Source: JBEIQE01 sp040376705
GTDB taxonomy: Bacteria; Pseudomonadota; Alphaproteobacteria; UBA2400
Reading direction: 5' to 3'
DNA length: 64,000 bases
Assembly (NCBI GenBank): GCA_040376705.1
Contig: JBEIQE010000005.1
Coordinates: 1-64,000, forward strand
Position numbers and translations under genes: made by a program. Under the pieces are notes generated by a model. The model did no database searches. It worked only from the letters and a program-made list of their open reading frames with translations, and was not told the origin of the DNA. Shown here piece after piece: positions 16,904-26,592 of the stretch (position 1 is the stretch's first letter; each line of letters opens with the position of its first letter).

Positions 16904-17641
16904 TCAGCTCCTTCTCATGAGAACAGCGCTCGACCACCCGGTCAACAAGGCCAGCGCTACGGCCATTAAAGCATAAACCAGGCTGTTGTTCTGGGCGATG
17001 TCGCTCAGGTCGTCCATGGCGCCTTCTTTGCGCAGCATCAGCGGTGTCTGCTGTTCTTCCAGCAATTCACCGCGCCTGAACAGATAGGTTGTGAGCGTGT
17101 AATTGCCCGTTGGCGCATCCGCCGGAATATGCACATCCGCCCTGTAAAGCTTGCCGCCCATAATGGTGACGCTGGCAGGCTCGGCGGTATATAAACCACC
17201 ATCCTGCTTGAGGCGCACCAGCTGGTCGCGAAAATCGGTAATCGCACTGAAGCTGGTATAATCGGCAATCGTAAAGCGCAGGTTATCAGTGCCCAAACGA
17301 CGCGCCGCCAGCCACTCACTGCTGACAATATCCTGCATGGGGCGGGAGGACGCGACCCAGTAAAAACCGGGCACCTGACTGAAGGTGACTGAATTGCGGT
17401 TAAGCCAGACACCCAGCACATGCTCCTTACGGCGCACGACAACCTTATTTGTAGGGCCGGAGACCACCACAATCACATCGCCCTCTTGCGGTAGCGCGCC
17501 AAACAGCGTGGTGGTAGCACCGTTAAAACCGGTGGTCACAGCGATATTCCGGTGTGAAACATCGGCGATGATACCGCCCTCCTCCGCCATGGCGTAACCA
17601 CCCAGAGCCAGCAGCAGGCAAATACCGAGAATATTTCTCAT
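16904..17641 (-). CDS. TIGR02186-type membrane-associated protein
   Basis: A 245-residue exported protein with a signal peptide (MRNILGICLLLALGGYAMA), a beta-rich periplasmic domain and a single C-terminal membrane helix (ALMAVALALLTGWSSAVLM). The segments VSHRNIAVTTGFNGATTTLFG and GDVIVVVSGP fit the conserved family annotated TIGR02186 in alphaproteobacteria. That family is usually encoded beside a TauE/SafE permease, as here with a 4-base overlap. Its role is unproven; it probably works with the permease at the inner membrane. Confidence 0.82.
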   Translation of the reverse strand: MRNILGICLLLALGGYAMAEEGGIIADVSHRNIAVTTGFNGATTTLFGALPQEGDVIVVVSGPTNKVVVRRKEHVLGVWLNRNSVTFSQVPGFYWVASSRPMQDIVSSEWLAARRLGTDNLRFTIADYTSFSAITDFRDQLVRLKQDGGLYTAEPASVTIMGGKLYRADVHIPADAPTGNYTLTTYLFRRGELLEEQQTPLMLRKEGAMDDLSDIAQNNSLVYALMAVALALLTGWSSAVLMRRS

Positions 17642-18555
17642 GGCACCACCTCCCAGCTGAAGGCAGGATCGGGCATGAGGGTGAGCTCGAACACAAGCCG
17701 AATAGCCACAGTGAGAATGATGAGGGCCATCAGGCAGCGGGCGATATCGGGTCGCAGGCGCGAAGCATAGCGCACACCGATTTGCGAGCCGAACACACTG
17801 CCTACCATGAGAGAGAGCGCCAGCACGATATCGACCGTATGGTGATTAACCGCCTGCAGCATGGTAGCGGCACTGGCGGTAAAGACCACCTGGAACAGCG
17901 AGGTACCCGCCACCAGCGCAGCTGGCATGGCCAACAGATAAATCATCGCGGGTACCAGCAGCGTGCCACCAAGACCGAGGATGACGGTGGTAATGCCCGC
18001 CACCAGACCGATGAAGATAGGCAACAGTGCGCTAATCTCGAGGCCCGAAACCGGGAATTGCACTTTAAACGGCAGGTAGTTGAACAGGCGCGGCACGGTG
18101 CGGGCCACCGGCATATAGTTAGGGTTGCTGCGGCGGCGCAAAATCGCACGACCACTCTCAACCAGCATGATGCTGCCAATACCGCCGAGGAAGAAGACGT
18201 AGAGCAAGGCAATCACAAAGTCGATCTGACCAATGCTTTGCAGATAACCGAAGATGATACTGCCGATAGACGTGCCGATGGCACTGCCGATGAGCATATA
18301 GCCCCCCAGCTTGATATCGACATTACGCGAGCGCCTATGTGCCAGCATGCCTGCGCTGGCACTGGCGACTGACTGCGTGGCCTGAGTCCCCACCGCAATA
18401 GGCGGCGGTACGCCCAAGAAGATGAGCAGCGGCGTAATCAGGAAGCCGCCTGAAATGCCAAAGAGCCCTGAGAGCACGCCCACGCAGGCGCCAATGATCA
18501 CCAACAGCGGAACGCTGAGCGACATTTCGGCAATCGGGAGATAAATCTGCAGCAC
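17638..18555 (-). CDS. TauE/SafE-family (TSUP) inner-membrane anion exporter
   Basis: A 305-residue protein with about eight membrane segments and the duplicated TSUP half-repeats: GVLSGLFGISGGFLITPLLI in the first half and GLVAGITTVILGLGGTLLVP in the second, each with the conserved Gly-rich signature. The family exports sulfite or organosulfur anions; the substrate here is not evident. It is coupled to the TIGR02186 gene, and the pair probably forms one functional unit. Confidence 0.9.
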   Translation of the reverse strand: MLQIYLPIAEMSLSVPLLVIIGACVGVLSGLFGISGGFLITPLLIFLGVPPPIAVGTQATQSVASASAGMLAHRRSRNVDIKLGGYMLIGSAIGTSIGSIIFGYLQSIGQIDFVIALLYVFFLGGIGSIMLVESGRAILRRRSNPNYMPVARTVPRLFNYLPFKVQFPVSGLEISALLPIFIGLVAGITTVILGLGGTLLVPAMIYLLAMPAALVAGTSLFQVVFTASAATMLQAVNHHTVDIVLALSLMVGSVFGSQIGVRYASRLRPDIARCLMALIILTVAIRLVFELTLMPDPAFSWEVVP

Positions 18556-18598
18556 GGGGCCACCCTAACACAAGAATATAGACAAGAATATGAGGGTG

Positions 18599-20206
18599 TT
18601 AGCCTTCTGACACGTCAGGCGGCCCATCAGCAGGGGCTGCCTTGCGGCGCAGCAAAAGCTTGATGTCATCGAGCCGTTGGGCACCAGTAACATGCGCCAT
18701 ACCGAGATAAACCACAGCACTCACGCCAATCATGGTGGCAAGCGCTGCTACCTCTACCCACACCTTGTGGACGCGGATATAGGGCATGAGCGCATCGGAC
18801 ACCACCCACAATACAGCCGCCATGACTATACTGCTGGCCATGATGCGCAGCACCTTCTGGCGCAGGCGGGCATCGACCGCAAAATGCCCGAGCTGCCGCA
18901 GCTTATGCGCCAGCATGAATACGTTAAGCCACGCGGTGAGTGCCGTAGCCAGCGCAATACCCGCATGCGCAGTGTGGATATAGCCATAGTGCACAAACAG
19001 CCAGATAAAGCTGGCAGCCGCGAGCGAATTGATAGCGATTGTGCGCAGGGAAATCAGGAATGGTGATTTGGTATCCTCGCGCGCATAAAACGCCACCGTC
19101 AGTACCTTGCTGATCATATAGGCGGGAATGGCCAAAGCATAGGCCGCAACTGCCCGAGCTGTGGCTTCGCTCGCATCGGCAGTAAACGCTCCGCGCTCGT
19201 ACATAACCGCCAAAATAGGCACAGGAATAAGCGCCAGACCAATAGCCGCCGGCATGCCGAGGAACAGGCCAAATTCAATGGCGCGGTTCTGCTCGGTAAG
19301 AGCATCTGCCGGATTGCCGGAGCGCACCGTGCGACTTAAGGCCGGTAACAGGGCAGTGCCAATAGCGATACCGATAACGCCAACCGGCAGCTGATAAAGC
19401 CTGTCGGCATAGGAAAGGTAAGACACGGCACCCACCGGCAGGAGCGAAGCCAGGACCATATCGATAAAGATATTAATTTGCATGACACCGCCACCCAAGG
19501 CGCCGGGGCCGATGAGGCGCAGCAGCTTTTTAATGCGCGCAGTCATGCGCGGTAGCTTCCATTTAATCGACCAGCCGGCATGATAGGCGCTGAACGCCAG
19601 CCACATAAGCTGTACCGCGCCCGAGACCGTAATGGCCCAGGCCTGTGCGTGTGCAGCCTGCACTTCGCTTTCGTTCCAGCCTAAAAGCGCCAGAATCTGG
19701 ATGAGATTGAAGGCGATGGGCGAAATGGCATAAGGGCCGAACCGGCCAACCGCATTGAGCATGCTGCCCAGCAGCGAGGCCAGCGAGATGAGCATGAGGT
19801 AGGGGAAGGTAATGCGCGACAGCTCAACCGCCAGATCAAACTTAACGGCATCCGCCGCATAGCCGGGGGTAATAACATGCATGAACCACGGCATGATCAG
19901 CATCATGAACAGGGTGAAGAGCAGCAAAGCCACCATGAGCACCGCTAAAGCCTCTTCAGCAAAGCTGCGTGCCTCTTCCTGACCCTCCTTCAGGGCGGCC
20001 GAGAACAGCGGCACGAAGGAAATGGTAAAGGCACCTTCGGCAAACAGGCGGCGGAACAGGTTGGGCAGGCGCAACGCCACAAAAAACGCATCCGCCGCCA
20101 TGCCGGTGCCCAGAATACCAGCCGCCATCAGGTCACGGAAAAATCCGGTGAACCGACTCAGCAGGGTAAACCCGCCAACAGTAAAGAAGGCACGCTTGAA
20201 ACTCAT
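18599..20206 (-). CDS. murJ: Lipid II flippase MurJ
   Basis: MurJ flips the peptidoglycan precursor lipid II across the inner membrane. The 535-residue protein has about 14 membrane segments. MviN signatures include SFKRAFFTVGGFTLLSRFTG, FFVALRLPNLFRRLFAEGAF, ITPGYAADAVKFDLA and YERGAFTADASEATARAV. The Arg residues of the N-terminal RxxxxG and RLPNxxRR segments, important for transport in the family, are present. It is divergent from the exonuclease-like gene. Confidence 0.95.
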   Translation of the reverse strand: MSFKRAFFTVGGFTLLSRFTGFFRDLMAAGILGTGMAADAFFVALRLPNLFRRLFAEGAFTISFVPLFSAALKEGQEEARSFAEEALAVLMVALLLFTLFMMLIMPWFMHVITPGYAADAVKFDLAVELSRITFPYLMLISLASLLGSMLNAVGRFGPYAISPIAFNLIQILALLGWNESEVQAAHAQAWAITVSGAVQLMWLAFSAYHAGWSIKWKLPRMTARIKKLLRLIGPGALGGGVMQINIFIDMVLASLLPVGAVSYLSYADRLYQLPVGVIGIAIGTALLPALSRTVRSGNPADALTEQNRAIEFGLFLGMPAAIGLALIPVPILAVMYERGAFTADASEATARAVAAYALAIPAYMISKVLTVAFYAREDTKSPFLISLRTIAINSLAAASFIWLFVHYGYIHTAHAGIALATALTAWLNVFMLAHKLRQLGHFAVDARLRQKVLRIMASSIVMAAVLWVVSDALMPYIRVHKVWVEVAALATMIGVSAVVYLGMAHVTGAQRLDDIKLLLRRKAAPADGPPDVSEG

Positions 20207-20368
20207 GGCTATAGCGTGTAGCCCACAGAAAGGCCGACGGAAAGAGACCGCGTAACGACAGCATTAACAATTCCCACGCATATAGCCCTAGACACGACTC
20301 GGCACTTTAACCAAACTGCGGCTGGACAGCTGCCTGCATACCCCGTATCAAGTCCGGATAATAAAGGG

Positions 20369-20385
20369 AGCCGGATTAACCGGCT
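20369..20385 (+). promoter_or_regulatory. Small stem-loop in the leader of the exonuclease-like gene
   Basis: AGCCGG and CCGGCT arms flank ATTAA and are followed by TTGTTG. It lies about 30 bases before the ATG at 20416, in the 209-base divergent interval shared with murJ. It could be a weak attenuator or a leader structure. Confidence 0.3.
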
Positions 20386-20415
20386 TTGTTGAACAGTGGC
20401 AGATGGAGTAACTCT

Positions 20416-22767
20416 ATGGGCGTAGAGTATAGCTTCTCCGATACCGAAACCGGCGGCATGCTGGAAGACGGCGGACATGAACAGCGTTACGAGCAGGCTC
20501 TTCAGCTAGCCATCGTCGCGAGCGACAAGGATTTCAATGAAATAGAGGTGCATGACCTCAAAGCGCGGCGCAAAGCCAGTTATGTGCTCTCGGCTGGTGC
20601 GCAGGCAACCACCCGCATCCATCCAGCTGAGGCCGATGCATATAAAACCAGCGAATACGACATGGCCACCGCCATGCACGATTATATCAAAACCAATCCC
20701 GCGACCACGTGGGTTTACTGGAACATGAAGTTTGATACGCCCATCAAGCGGCAAACTTCGTTCCGTAACCTGCGCGATCCGCTGCCGACCACCAGCAATG
20801 GCAATACACGGGCTGATGGTATGCGCGTTTTCAAAGCCGCGCTCTGCTTTGATACGCAAAGCAAGCTGGTGTTCCCTACCGGTTACCAGAACAAACCCAG
20901 CCTGAAGCTGGGTAATGTGGCTGCCGCCAACGGCGTGGTCCTGATTGGCGCGCATGATGGCGTGAATGATACCCGCGCGCTGATGCGCGTATGCCAGACG
21001 ATTGCGCAGCGCGACCCCAAGACCTGGGAGCATATGATGAACCTGCGCACCGCGCAGGGCGTTGATAGCTTCCTCTCGGAAAACCTGATGTTCATGTGGA
21101 CCTCGCCGGACGCCACCAGCTATTACACCTCGGCCTTCTGTTATGTAGCGCATAAGGGCCAGGGTCTGGTCGTCAGCCAGAGCACCAACCTGAAGAAAAG
21201 CAGTAACGAAATCCTGATTGCCAATCTGGCGGTTGACCCCGAGACCTGGCGGCACAAGAGCGACCGCGAGCTCCTGCTTATCCTGAAGGGTCGCAACCCT
21301 GATAACGCAAGCGAGTGGCTGCCCGCACAAGATCAGCCGTTCAAGCTGATCAAGCGCAACGACCAGCCGGTCATGTGGCCGTATATGGACGACCCCTGCC
21401 TTATTCCCGGCGATACCACCCGTACCTTCACCGACCGTGAGCGCGAAGTAAGCAGACGCCGCGACAGCCGCCTCTCGTCCCTCTCACGTGAGGAGCTTGA
21501 GGCCCGGCGCAAGAGCATTCAGGAAGACCCGGAGCTATGCAACCGCCTGTCGGTACTGGCCGACCGCATGTGGAAGATCTGGGATAACGAAAAGAAAATG
21601 TGGGTTGAGCGCGATGGCGGCCCCAAGCTGCTGGAAGACCGTATTTACGATGGTTTGGGTCTCAACATGCCGCAGAAGGAAAACGGCCAGCTGCGCATGT
21701 TCAAAAACTGGTTCCATACCCGCCCGTGGGAGCAACGCGAAGAAATTGCCGTCAAGTTTGGCGAGCTGTTTGCCAAACCCGACGAAGCCCTCAAGCAGAC
21801 CGATGCGGTTAAGTATGAACAGCAAAAGGCCTGGCGTGATTACGCGGTAACGCTCAAGCGGCTGGCCATGATTGTGCTGTACGAGCAGGAGCGCGTACAC
21901 GAGTGCCCCGGCGCTTACCTGAAAGACCCTGCCAGCCGCCATTGGGTTGAGCAGTTTATCTATACCCGCCTGACCCAGCCTGCAGTGGACAGCAAAGGCG
22001 AGCCACTGAAGAAACCCAAGTACCGCACGATCGATGATGCCGAACGGCTGGCTCATGCCGATATTACAAGGTATCACGAAGAGATTGTGAAAAAGCGCCA
22101 GAAGAATGAACTGACGCCCGATCTGGCCGAAGAATACGCCCGCAAGATCGAAATGACCGAAGAGTGCCTTGAGTATTACGCCAAGATGCGCGCCGAGTTG
22201 AAGATACCGGTAAAGCCGGCACCCGCGCAGCCTGTCATTCACTCGATGGAGCAGTTCCACGCGCCGGACGACGCAGCCCCCATGACACGTGCCGAAGCAC
22301 TGCAAACTCTCGCGCCCGTTATAATCAAGAGTGCTGCTGAACAAATTTTGGCGACTACGCTGACGCCTCCTGCCGCTGAGACAGCACCCGCAGATACAGC
22401 CGCCGAAGCAAAACCCGCCAGCAAGGGCAATAAGGCCAAGAAGAAAAAAGCCGCCAAGAACAAACAAAAAGCCACTGCAACCAAACCCGCTACACCAGCA
22501 AAAAGCGCGATTGCCAAAGCTGCCGAAAAGGTCTGTGCGCCGGAAGCACCGCCCAAGGCCCCCAGCCAGAAACGCCCGGTACAAGGCGCGTTGTTTACCG
22601 CCAAGGGCAACCCCACCAAACAGGCGTTTGCCAGCGTGGCGCGCCGCAGCCCCAGTGTGGCACTCAACGCCCAAGGCGCACGCAAGGCCATGGCCACAGC
22701 GCCCGCTAAAGCAACACCAAAGCCAGCAGCCAAGCCTGCCGCTAAAAAAATTAAGCGAGAGCCTTGA
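20416..22767 (+). CDS. Exonuclease I (SbcB)-like DEDD nuclease with histone-H1-like basic tail
   Basis: The 783-residue protein starts at an ATG preceded by GGAG at 7 bases. The first 200 residues align by motif order with E. coli exonuclease I: D9-x-E11 in FSDTETGG, then WNMKFD with Asp107, then FRNLRDP, PSLKLGNVAAANG and AHDGVNDTRALM with His180, Asp181 and Asp185. This is a complete DEDDh-type active site for 3'-5' degradation of single-stranded DNA. The middle (about 270-600) is divergent and charged. From about residue 640 the chain is an Ala/Lys/Pro-rich tail (KAKKKKAAKNKQKA, KPAAKPAAKK) resembling histone H1, unlike E. coli ExoI. Its 3' end overlaps the convergent mutS stop by 17 bases. 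A mismatch-repair partnership is plausible but unproven. Confidence 0.75.
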   Translation: MGVEYSFSDTETGGMLEDGGHEQRYEQALQLAIVASDKDFNEIEVHDLKARRKASYVLSAGAQATTRIHPAEADAYKTSEYDMATAMHDYIKTNPATTWVYWNMKFDTPIKRQTSFRNLRDPLPTTSNGNTRADGMRVFKAALCFDTQSKLVFPTGYQNKPSLKLGNVAAANGVVLIGAHDGVNDTRALMRVCQTIAQRDPKTWEHMMNLRTAQGVDSFLSENLMFMWTSPDATSYYTSAFCYVAHKGQGLVVSQSTNLKKSSNEILIANLAVDPETWRHKSDRELLLILKGRNPDNASEWLPAQDQPFKLIKRNDQPVMWPYMDDPCLIPGDTTRTFTDREREVSRRRDSRLSSLSREELEARRKSIQEDPELCNRLSVLADRMWKIWDNEKKMWVERDGGPKLLEDRIYDGLGLNMPQKENGQLRMFKNWFHTRPWEQREEIAVKFGELFAKPDEALKQTDAVKYEQQKAWRDYAVTLKRLAMIVLYEQERVHECPGAYLKDPASRHWVEQFIYTRLTQPAVDSKGEPLKKPKYRTIDDAERLAHADITRYHEEIVKKRQKNELTPDLAEEYARKIEMTEECLEYYAKMRAELKIPVKPAPAQPVIHSMEQFHAPDDAAPMTRAEALQTLAPVIIKSAAEQILATTLTPPAAETAPADTAAEAKPASKGNKAKKKKAAKNKQKATATKPATPAKSAIAKAAEKVCAPEAPPKAPSQKRPVQGALFTAKGNPTKQAFASVARRSPSVALNAQGARKAMATAPAKATPKPAAKPAAKKIKREP

Positions 22768-25387
22768 GTTTATAGAGAGCGTCTAAAGCATCACGCGGCG
22801 AGAGTGCGTCGGGGTTAATGGCGCTCAAGGCTTCCTTCAGGGGATTAGCCATAATCACAGGCGCTGGTGCGGGTGCCGGAATATTACTACCGCCTTGCGC
22901 TTTCTTTTCGTTCTCAAGCGCTAGCAGAATTTGCTCGGCGCGCTGGATCACCGGCATGGGCAGGCCCGCAATCTGTGCGACATGCAAACCATAGGAGCGC
23001 TCGGCGCTGCCCGCCATTACCTCGTGCAAGAATACAACCTCACCCTCCCACTCTTTAATGCGCATGGTGGCGCAGTAAAGCTGCGACAGCTGCTCGGCGA
23101 GTTTGGTGAGTTCGTGGTAGTGCGTGGCAAACAACCCGCGGCACTGGCTGGTGTTGTGCAGGTGCTCGGCCACTGCCCAAGCAATCGAGAGACCGTCAAA
23201 GGTGGCAGTGCCACGGCCAATTTCGTCGAGAATAACCAGCGAACGGGCGGTAGCCATATTGAGGATGGTGGCGGTCTCTACCATCTCGACCATGAAGGTT
23301 GAGCGGCCCCGCGCCAGATCATCCGCCGCGCCAACACGGCTGAAGAGCCTGTCGACCACACCGATATGCGCTGATGACGCGGGCACATAAGCGCCCATCT
23401 GCGCCAAGACAACAATCAGAGCGTTCTGGCGCAGGAAGGTAGACTTACCGGCCATATTGGGGCCAGTGAGTAACCATAGTCGCTGCTGCGCCATCAGGTT
23501 ACAATCATTCGCAACAAATGCCGGACCGGTGCGGGCCTTGAGCACCGCCTCAACCACTGCATGGCGGCCGCCCTTGATATCGAAAGCCAGGCTGTCATCC
23601 ACCAGAGGGCGGCACCAGTGTTCGCTCTCGGCCAGCACGGCCAATGCAAACGTATGATCAAAGGTTGCCAAGGCCAAGGCTGTAAGTGCGAGTGCACCTT
23701 GCTGTTCGAGCAGGCGCTGGCGCAGCTCTTCAAAGATCTGCAGCTCAACCGCTAAGGCGCGGTCGGCTGCGCTGGAGATATCGCGCTCGAGGCTGGCCAG
23801 CTCGGTGGTGGTAAAACGCACACCGGTGGCCATGGTCTGGCGGTGAATATAAGTCTCGGGCTTGCCCAAAAGCTTGTCTGCCTGCGCAGCTGGCACCTCA
23901 ATATGATAACCGATGATGTTGTTATGCTTGATCTTGAGCGTATTCACGCCGCTCTCGCTCATATACTTCATCTGCAGCTGTGCCATGACGCGGCGCGATT
24001 CATCGCGCAGGCTGCGCAGTTCATCCAGCTGGGGGGAATAATCCTTCGCGACAAAGCCGCCATCACGCGTAAGCATGGGTAGCTCAGCGGCCAGAGCGCG
24101 CGTAAACTCATCGATGATATTGCTATGGCCGACGAGGTGTTTAGCGTTATCAACCAGCTCGGCTGGCATATCGTTATGCTGCAACTGGGCGGAGAGCCGC
24201 TGTGCGGCAATTAAAGCGTCGCGGATGCTGGCGAGATCGCGCGGGCCGCCACGGCCAAGCGCCAAACGCGAAAGCGCGCGCTCGAGGTCGGGCGCTGATT
24301 TCAGAATACTGCGCCAGCCCTCAAGGCTCACGCTCTGCTTGAGTGCATAGGCTACTGAATCGAGCCGTGTATTGATTTCAGCGGGATCGGTCAGCGGCGC
24401 TGTCAGGCGCGATGTGAGCAGGCGAGCACCAGCTGCCGTAACTGTACGATCGATGGTATGCAGCAAGCTACCCGATGTTTCGCCACTGGTGGTGATCATC
24501 AGCTCGAGGTTACGGCGAGTGGCCGCATCAATCTCGAGCCTGCCACCCTTAAGTAGGCGGCGCGGCGGCAGCAAGGCCGGGCGTGCACCAACTTGCGTGA
24601 GCATAATGTAATCGAGCAAGGCACCGGCAGCAGTAACCTCGCCTACGCTGAGTTGGCCCCAGGCATCAGTAGTTGCGAGATTGTAGAACTTGAGCAAGCG
24701 TTCGCGGCAGTTATTGGCATCAAACAAACTGAGTGGCCGTGCGGTTGGCGCAACGCCAGCTTCCTTAAGCGCGAGGCGTACATCCTCGGCCTGCGCCATG
24801 CTCTCGGGTAAAAGGGCTTCGCGCGGAGAGAGGCGTGCCAAGGTGGCTGGCAGGGCTGCACGGCTAAGCGTCTCAAGCTCGAACAGGCCAGTTGAAAGAT
24901 CACAACAGGCGAGCGCAATTTCATTCTGGCCCTGCGCCAAGAGTGCGATTAGAAAATTGTTGGCCCCAGCCTCAAGCAATGTGTCTTCGGTCAAGGTGCC
25001 GGGGGTGATGATGCGCACCACATCGCGGTTCACCAGGGTTTTACCACCACGCTTTTTTGCTTCCTCAGGGGTTTCGGTCTGCTCGCAAATGGCAACGCGG
25101 AAACCGGCTTTGATGAGTTTGGCCAGATAAGCTGTATGCGCATGCACCGGCACGCCACACATGGGGATATCCGGCCCCTGATGTTGCCCGCGCTTGGTGA
25201 GCGCGATATCAAGTGCGGCACTGGCCTTTACTGCATCGTCAAAAAACAGCTCGTAAAAATCGCCCATGCGATAGAACAGCAGCAGCTCGGGGTGCTTTTG
25301 TTTAACCGCCAGATACTGCCCCATCATGGGAGTTACCTTGGCGGCCTCGGCAGCAGTTGGGGGCGTAAAAAGATCGGCAGTGCTCAT
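22751..25387 (-). CDS. mutS: DNA mismatch repair protein MutS
   Basis: MutS recognises mispairs and recruits MutL. The 878-residue protein has the full layout. Near the N-terminus is the mismatch-binding element with its Phe-x-Glu (YRMGDFYELFFDDAVKAS). The connector, core and clamp domains follow, and the ABC ATPase has Walker A GPNMAGKSTFLRQ, signature STFMVEMVE and Walker B VILDEIGRGTATFDG. The C-terminal DALYKLKAL tetramer/clamp region is present. It ends the minus-strand operon that begins with the hypothetical gene at 29.2 kb and overlaps its GT87 neighbour by 4 bases. Confidence 0.98.
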   Translation of the reverse strand: MSTADLFTPPTAAEAAKVTPMMGQYLAVKQKHPELLLFYRMGDFYELFFDDAVKASAALDIALTKRGQHQGPDIPMCGVPVHAHTAYLAKLIKAGFRVAICEQTETPEEAKKRGGKTLVNRDVVRIITPGTLTEDTLLEAGANNFLIALLAQGQNEIALACCDLSTGLFELETLSRAALPATLARLSPREALLPESMAQAEDVRLALKEAGVAPTARPLSLFDANNCRERLLKFYNLATTDAWGQLSVGEVTAAGALLDYIMLTQVGARPALLPPRRLLKGGRLEIDAATRRNLELMITTSGETSGSLLHTIDRTVTAAGARLLTSRLTAPLTDPAEINTRLDSVAYALKQSVSLEGWRSILKSAPDLERALSRLALGRGGPRDLASIRDALIAAQRLSAQLQHNDMPAELVDNAKHLVGHSNIIDEFTRALAAELPMLTRDGGFVAKDYSPQLDELRSLRDESRRVMAQLQMKYMSESGVNTLKIKHNNIIGYHIEVPAAQADKLLGKPETYIHRQTMATGVRFTTTELASLERDISSAADRALAVELQIFEELRQRLLEQQGALALTALALATFDHTFALAVLAESEHWCRPLVDDSLAFDIKGGRHAVVEAVLKARTGPAFVANDCNLMAQQRLWLLTGPNMAGKSTFLRQNALIVVLAQMGAYVPASSAHIGVVDRLFSRVGAADDLARGRSTFMVEMVETATILNMATARSLVILDEIGRGTATFDGLSIAWAVAEHLHNTSQCRGLFATHYHELTKLAEQLSQLYCATMRIKEWEGEVVFLHEVMAGSAERSYGLHVAQIAGLPMPVIQRAEQILLALENEKKAQGGSNIPAPAPAPVIMANPLKEALSAINPDALSPRDALDALYKLKALA

Positions 25388-26592
25388 ACAGATGTGTTTA
25401 GCGCAGGCATTGGCTGCGGGGCAACCTTCAGTTCCTTAAGAATACGCCGGATTGCCAAAAACATGAGGAATAACGGGCCCAAAAGCCCGAGCTGCAAGGT
25501 GAGGCCGCTCGAGATTTTGTTAACAGCTACGGGCCAGATGATGATAAGTGGCAGCACGAGTCGCTCGCCCCACCACCAGCCATTCCGGCTGATCTCGACC
25601 GCCAGAAACGCCAGCGCAATACCAAGCAGGGCCATGTCGTAGTCATACACAAAAGGCGTAACCAGCAGCGCGGCGCAGCAGCTGACCACAGCATTAAGGT
25701 TTTGATTGCGGCTATGGCGCCAAACACCCCGTACAATCATGCTCATGGGGATAATCAGCAAAAGCTGTAACAGCATGGCCAAACCCGGCGTAACACCCGA
25801 AAGGCGCATGGTTGAGAAGGCTGATGGAATACGGATCCAGAGCGATTGCGCCTGCGAGAGGTTATAACTGGCATTGGCCATGCCGCTCAGGCCCCAGACC
25901 CAGATGTCAGGCCCGAAGATCACACCCGCCAGCACGAAGAGTGCCAACGCCACCATTGCCGCAACACCAATAACCTTCCATGCGCGCGCCGCGACTAGAG
26001 CCACCGGGATAAGCAATCCCAGCTGCGGCTTCATGGTGAGCAAACCAAAGCAGAGGCCCGCTGCAACAGGATTCCGGCCTAATAGTGCAAAACCAAGGCC
26101 AGCCAGACTGGCGGTATAAAGCCCGTTCTGACCCGAGACGAGATTGATCCATATACCGGTGAAACACAGCATGAAGATGACAAACCAGCGCTGGCGCGTG
26201 ATAACCCACAGCGTAGAGAGGAACAACGCAAGGCCGCAAAGGAAAAACACCAGATGCGCTACAAAATACTCGAGCAGACCAAAGGGCGCTAAAAACAACA
26301 AGTAAGTGGGTGGGTAATACATAGTCCCCAAACGCAAATACCATGGCACGGGCGTGATGGTGGCAACCATGGCAGACATGGAGGGCGAATTGTAAGCCCC
26401 TGCAGCATCGCCAAACCACACCATACGAGCCGGTGCCCAGAAGCTGCGGAAGTCGCCACCGGGCAAGTTTCCGGGAAAGTACGTAAAGTTCTCATAAACC
26501 GAGAGATCAGCGATATAAAGCGCGATAGCAACCATACATATCGCTATTCCGAATAGCGCTGCCAAGGGCTTGAGACGGGCGTTCTTAAGCAT
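25384..26592 (-). CDS. GT87-type (DUF2029) polyprenol-phosphate-dependent membrane glycosyltransferase, copy 2
   Basis: A 402-residue multipass membrane protein. I use the ATG at 26592 because longer starts overlap the upstream gene by 58 bases; the overlap then is 8 bases. It has a short N-terminal membrane helix, a periplasmic loop with GGDFRSFWAPARMVWFGDAAGAYN, and eight or more further helices. The loop, with its GDFxxFW and the Asp/Trp residues, matches the DUF2029/GT87 family, which includes mannosyltransferases using polyprenyl-phosphate sugars. It is a tandem paralogue of the next gene, which carries the same loop. The acceptor is unknown. Confidence 0.8.
   Translation of the reverse strand: MLKNARLKPLAALFGIAICMVAIALYIADLSVYENFTYFPGNLPGGDFRSFWAPARMVWFGDAAGAYNSPSMSAMVATITPVPWYLRLGTMYYPPTYLLFLAPFGLLEYFVAHLVFFLCGLALFLSTLWVITRQRWFVIFMLCFTGIWINLVSGQNGLYTASLAGLGFALLGRNPVAAGLCFGLLTMKPQLGLLIPVALVAARAWKVIGVAAMVALALFVLAGVIFGPDIWVWGLSGMANASYNLSQAQSLWIRIPSAFSTMRLSGVTPGLAMLLQLLLIIPMSMIVRGVWRHSRNQNLNAVVSCCAALLVTPFVYDYDMALLGIALAFLAVEISRNGWWWGERLVLPLIIIWPVAVNKISSGLTLQLGLLGPLFLMFLAIRRILKELKVAPQPMPALNTSV

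Noticed and set aside
21535..22674. Minus-strand frame of 379 codons opposite the exonuclease-like gene
   Set aside because: Antisense of the basic and charged region; the plus-strand frame has the nuclease motifs and a ribosome site.
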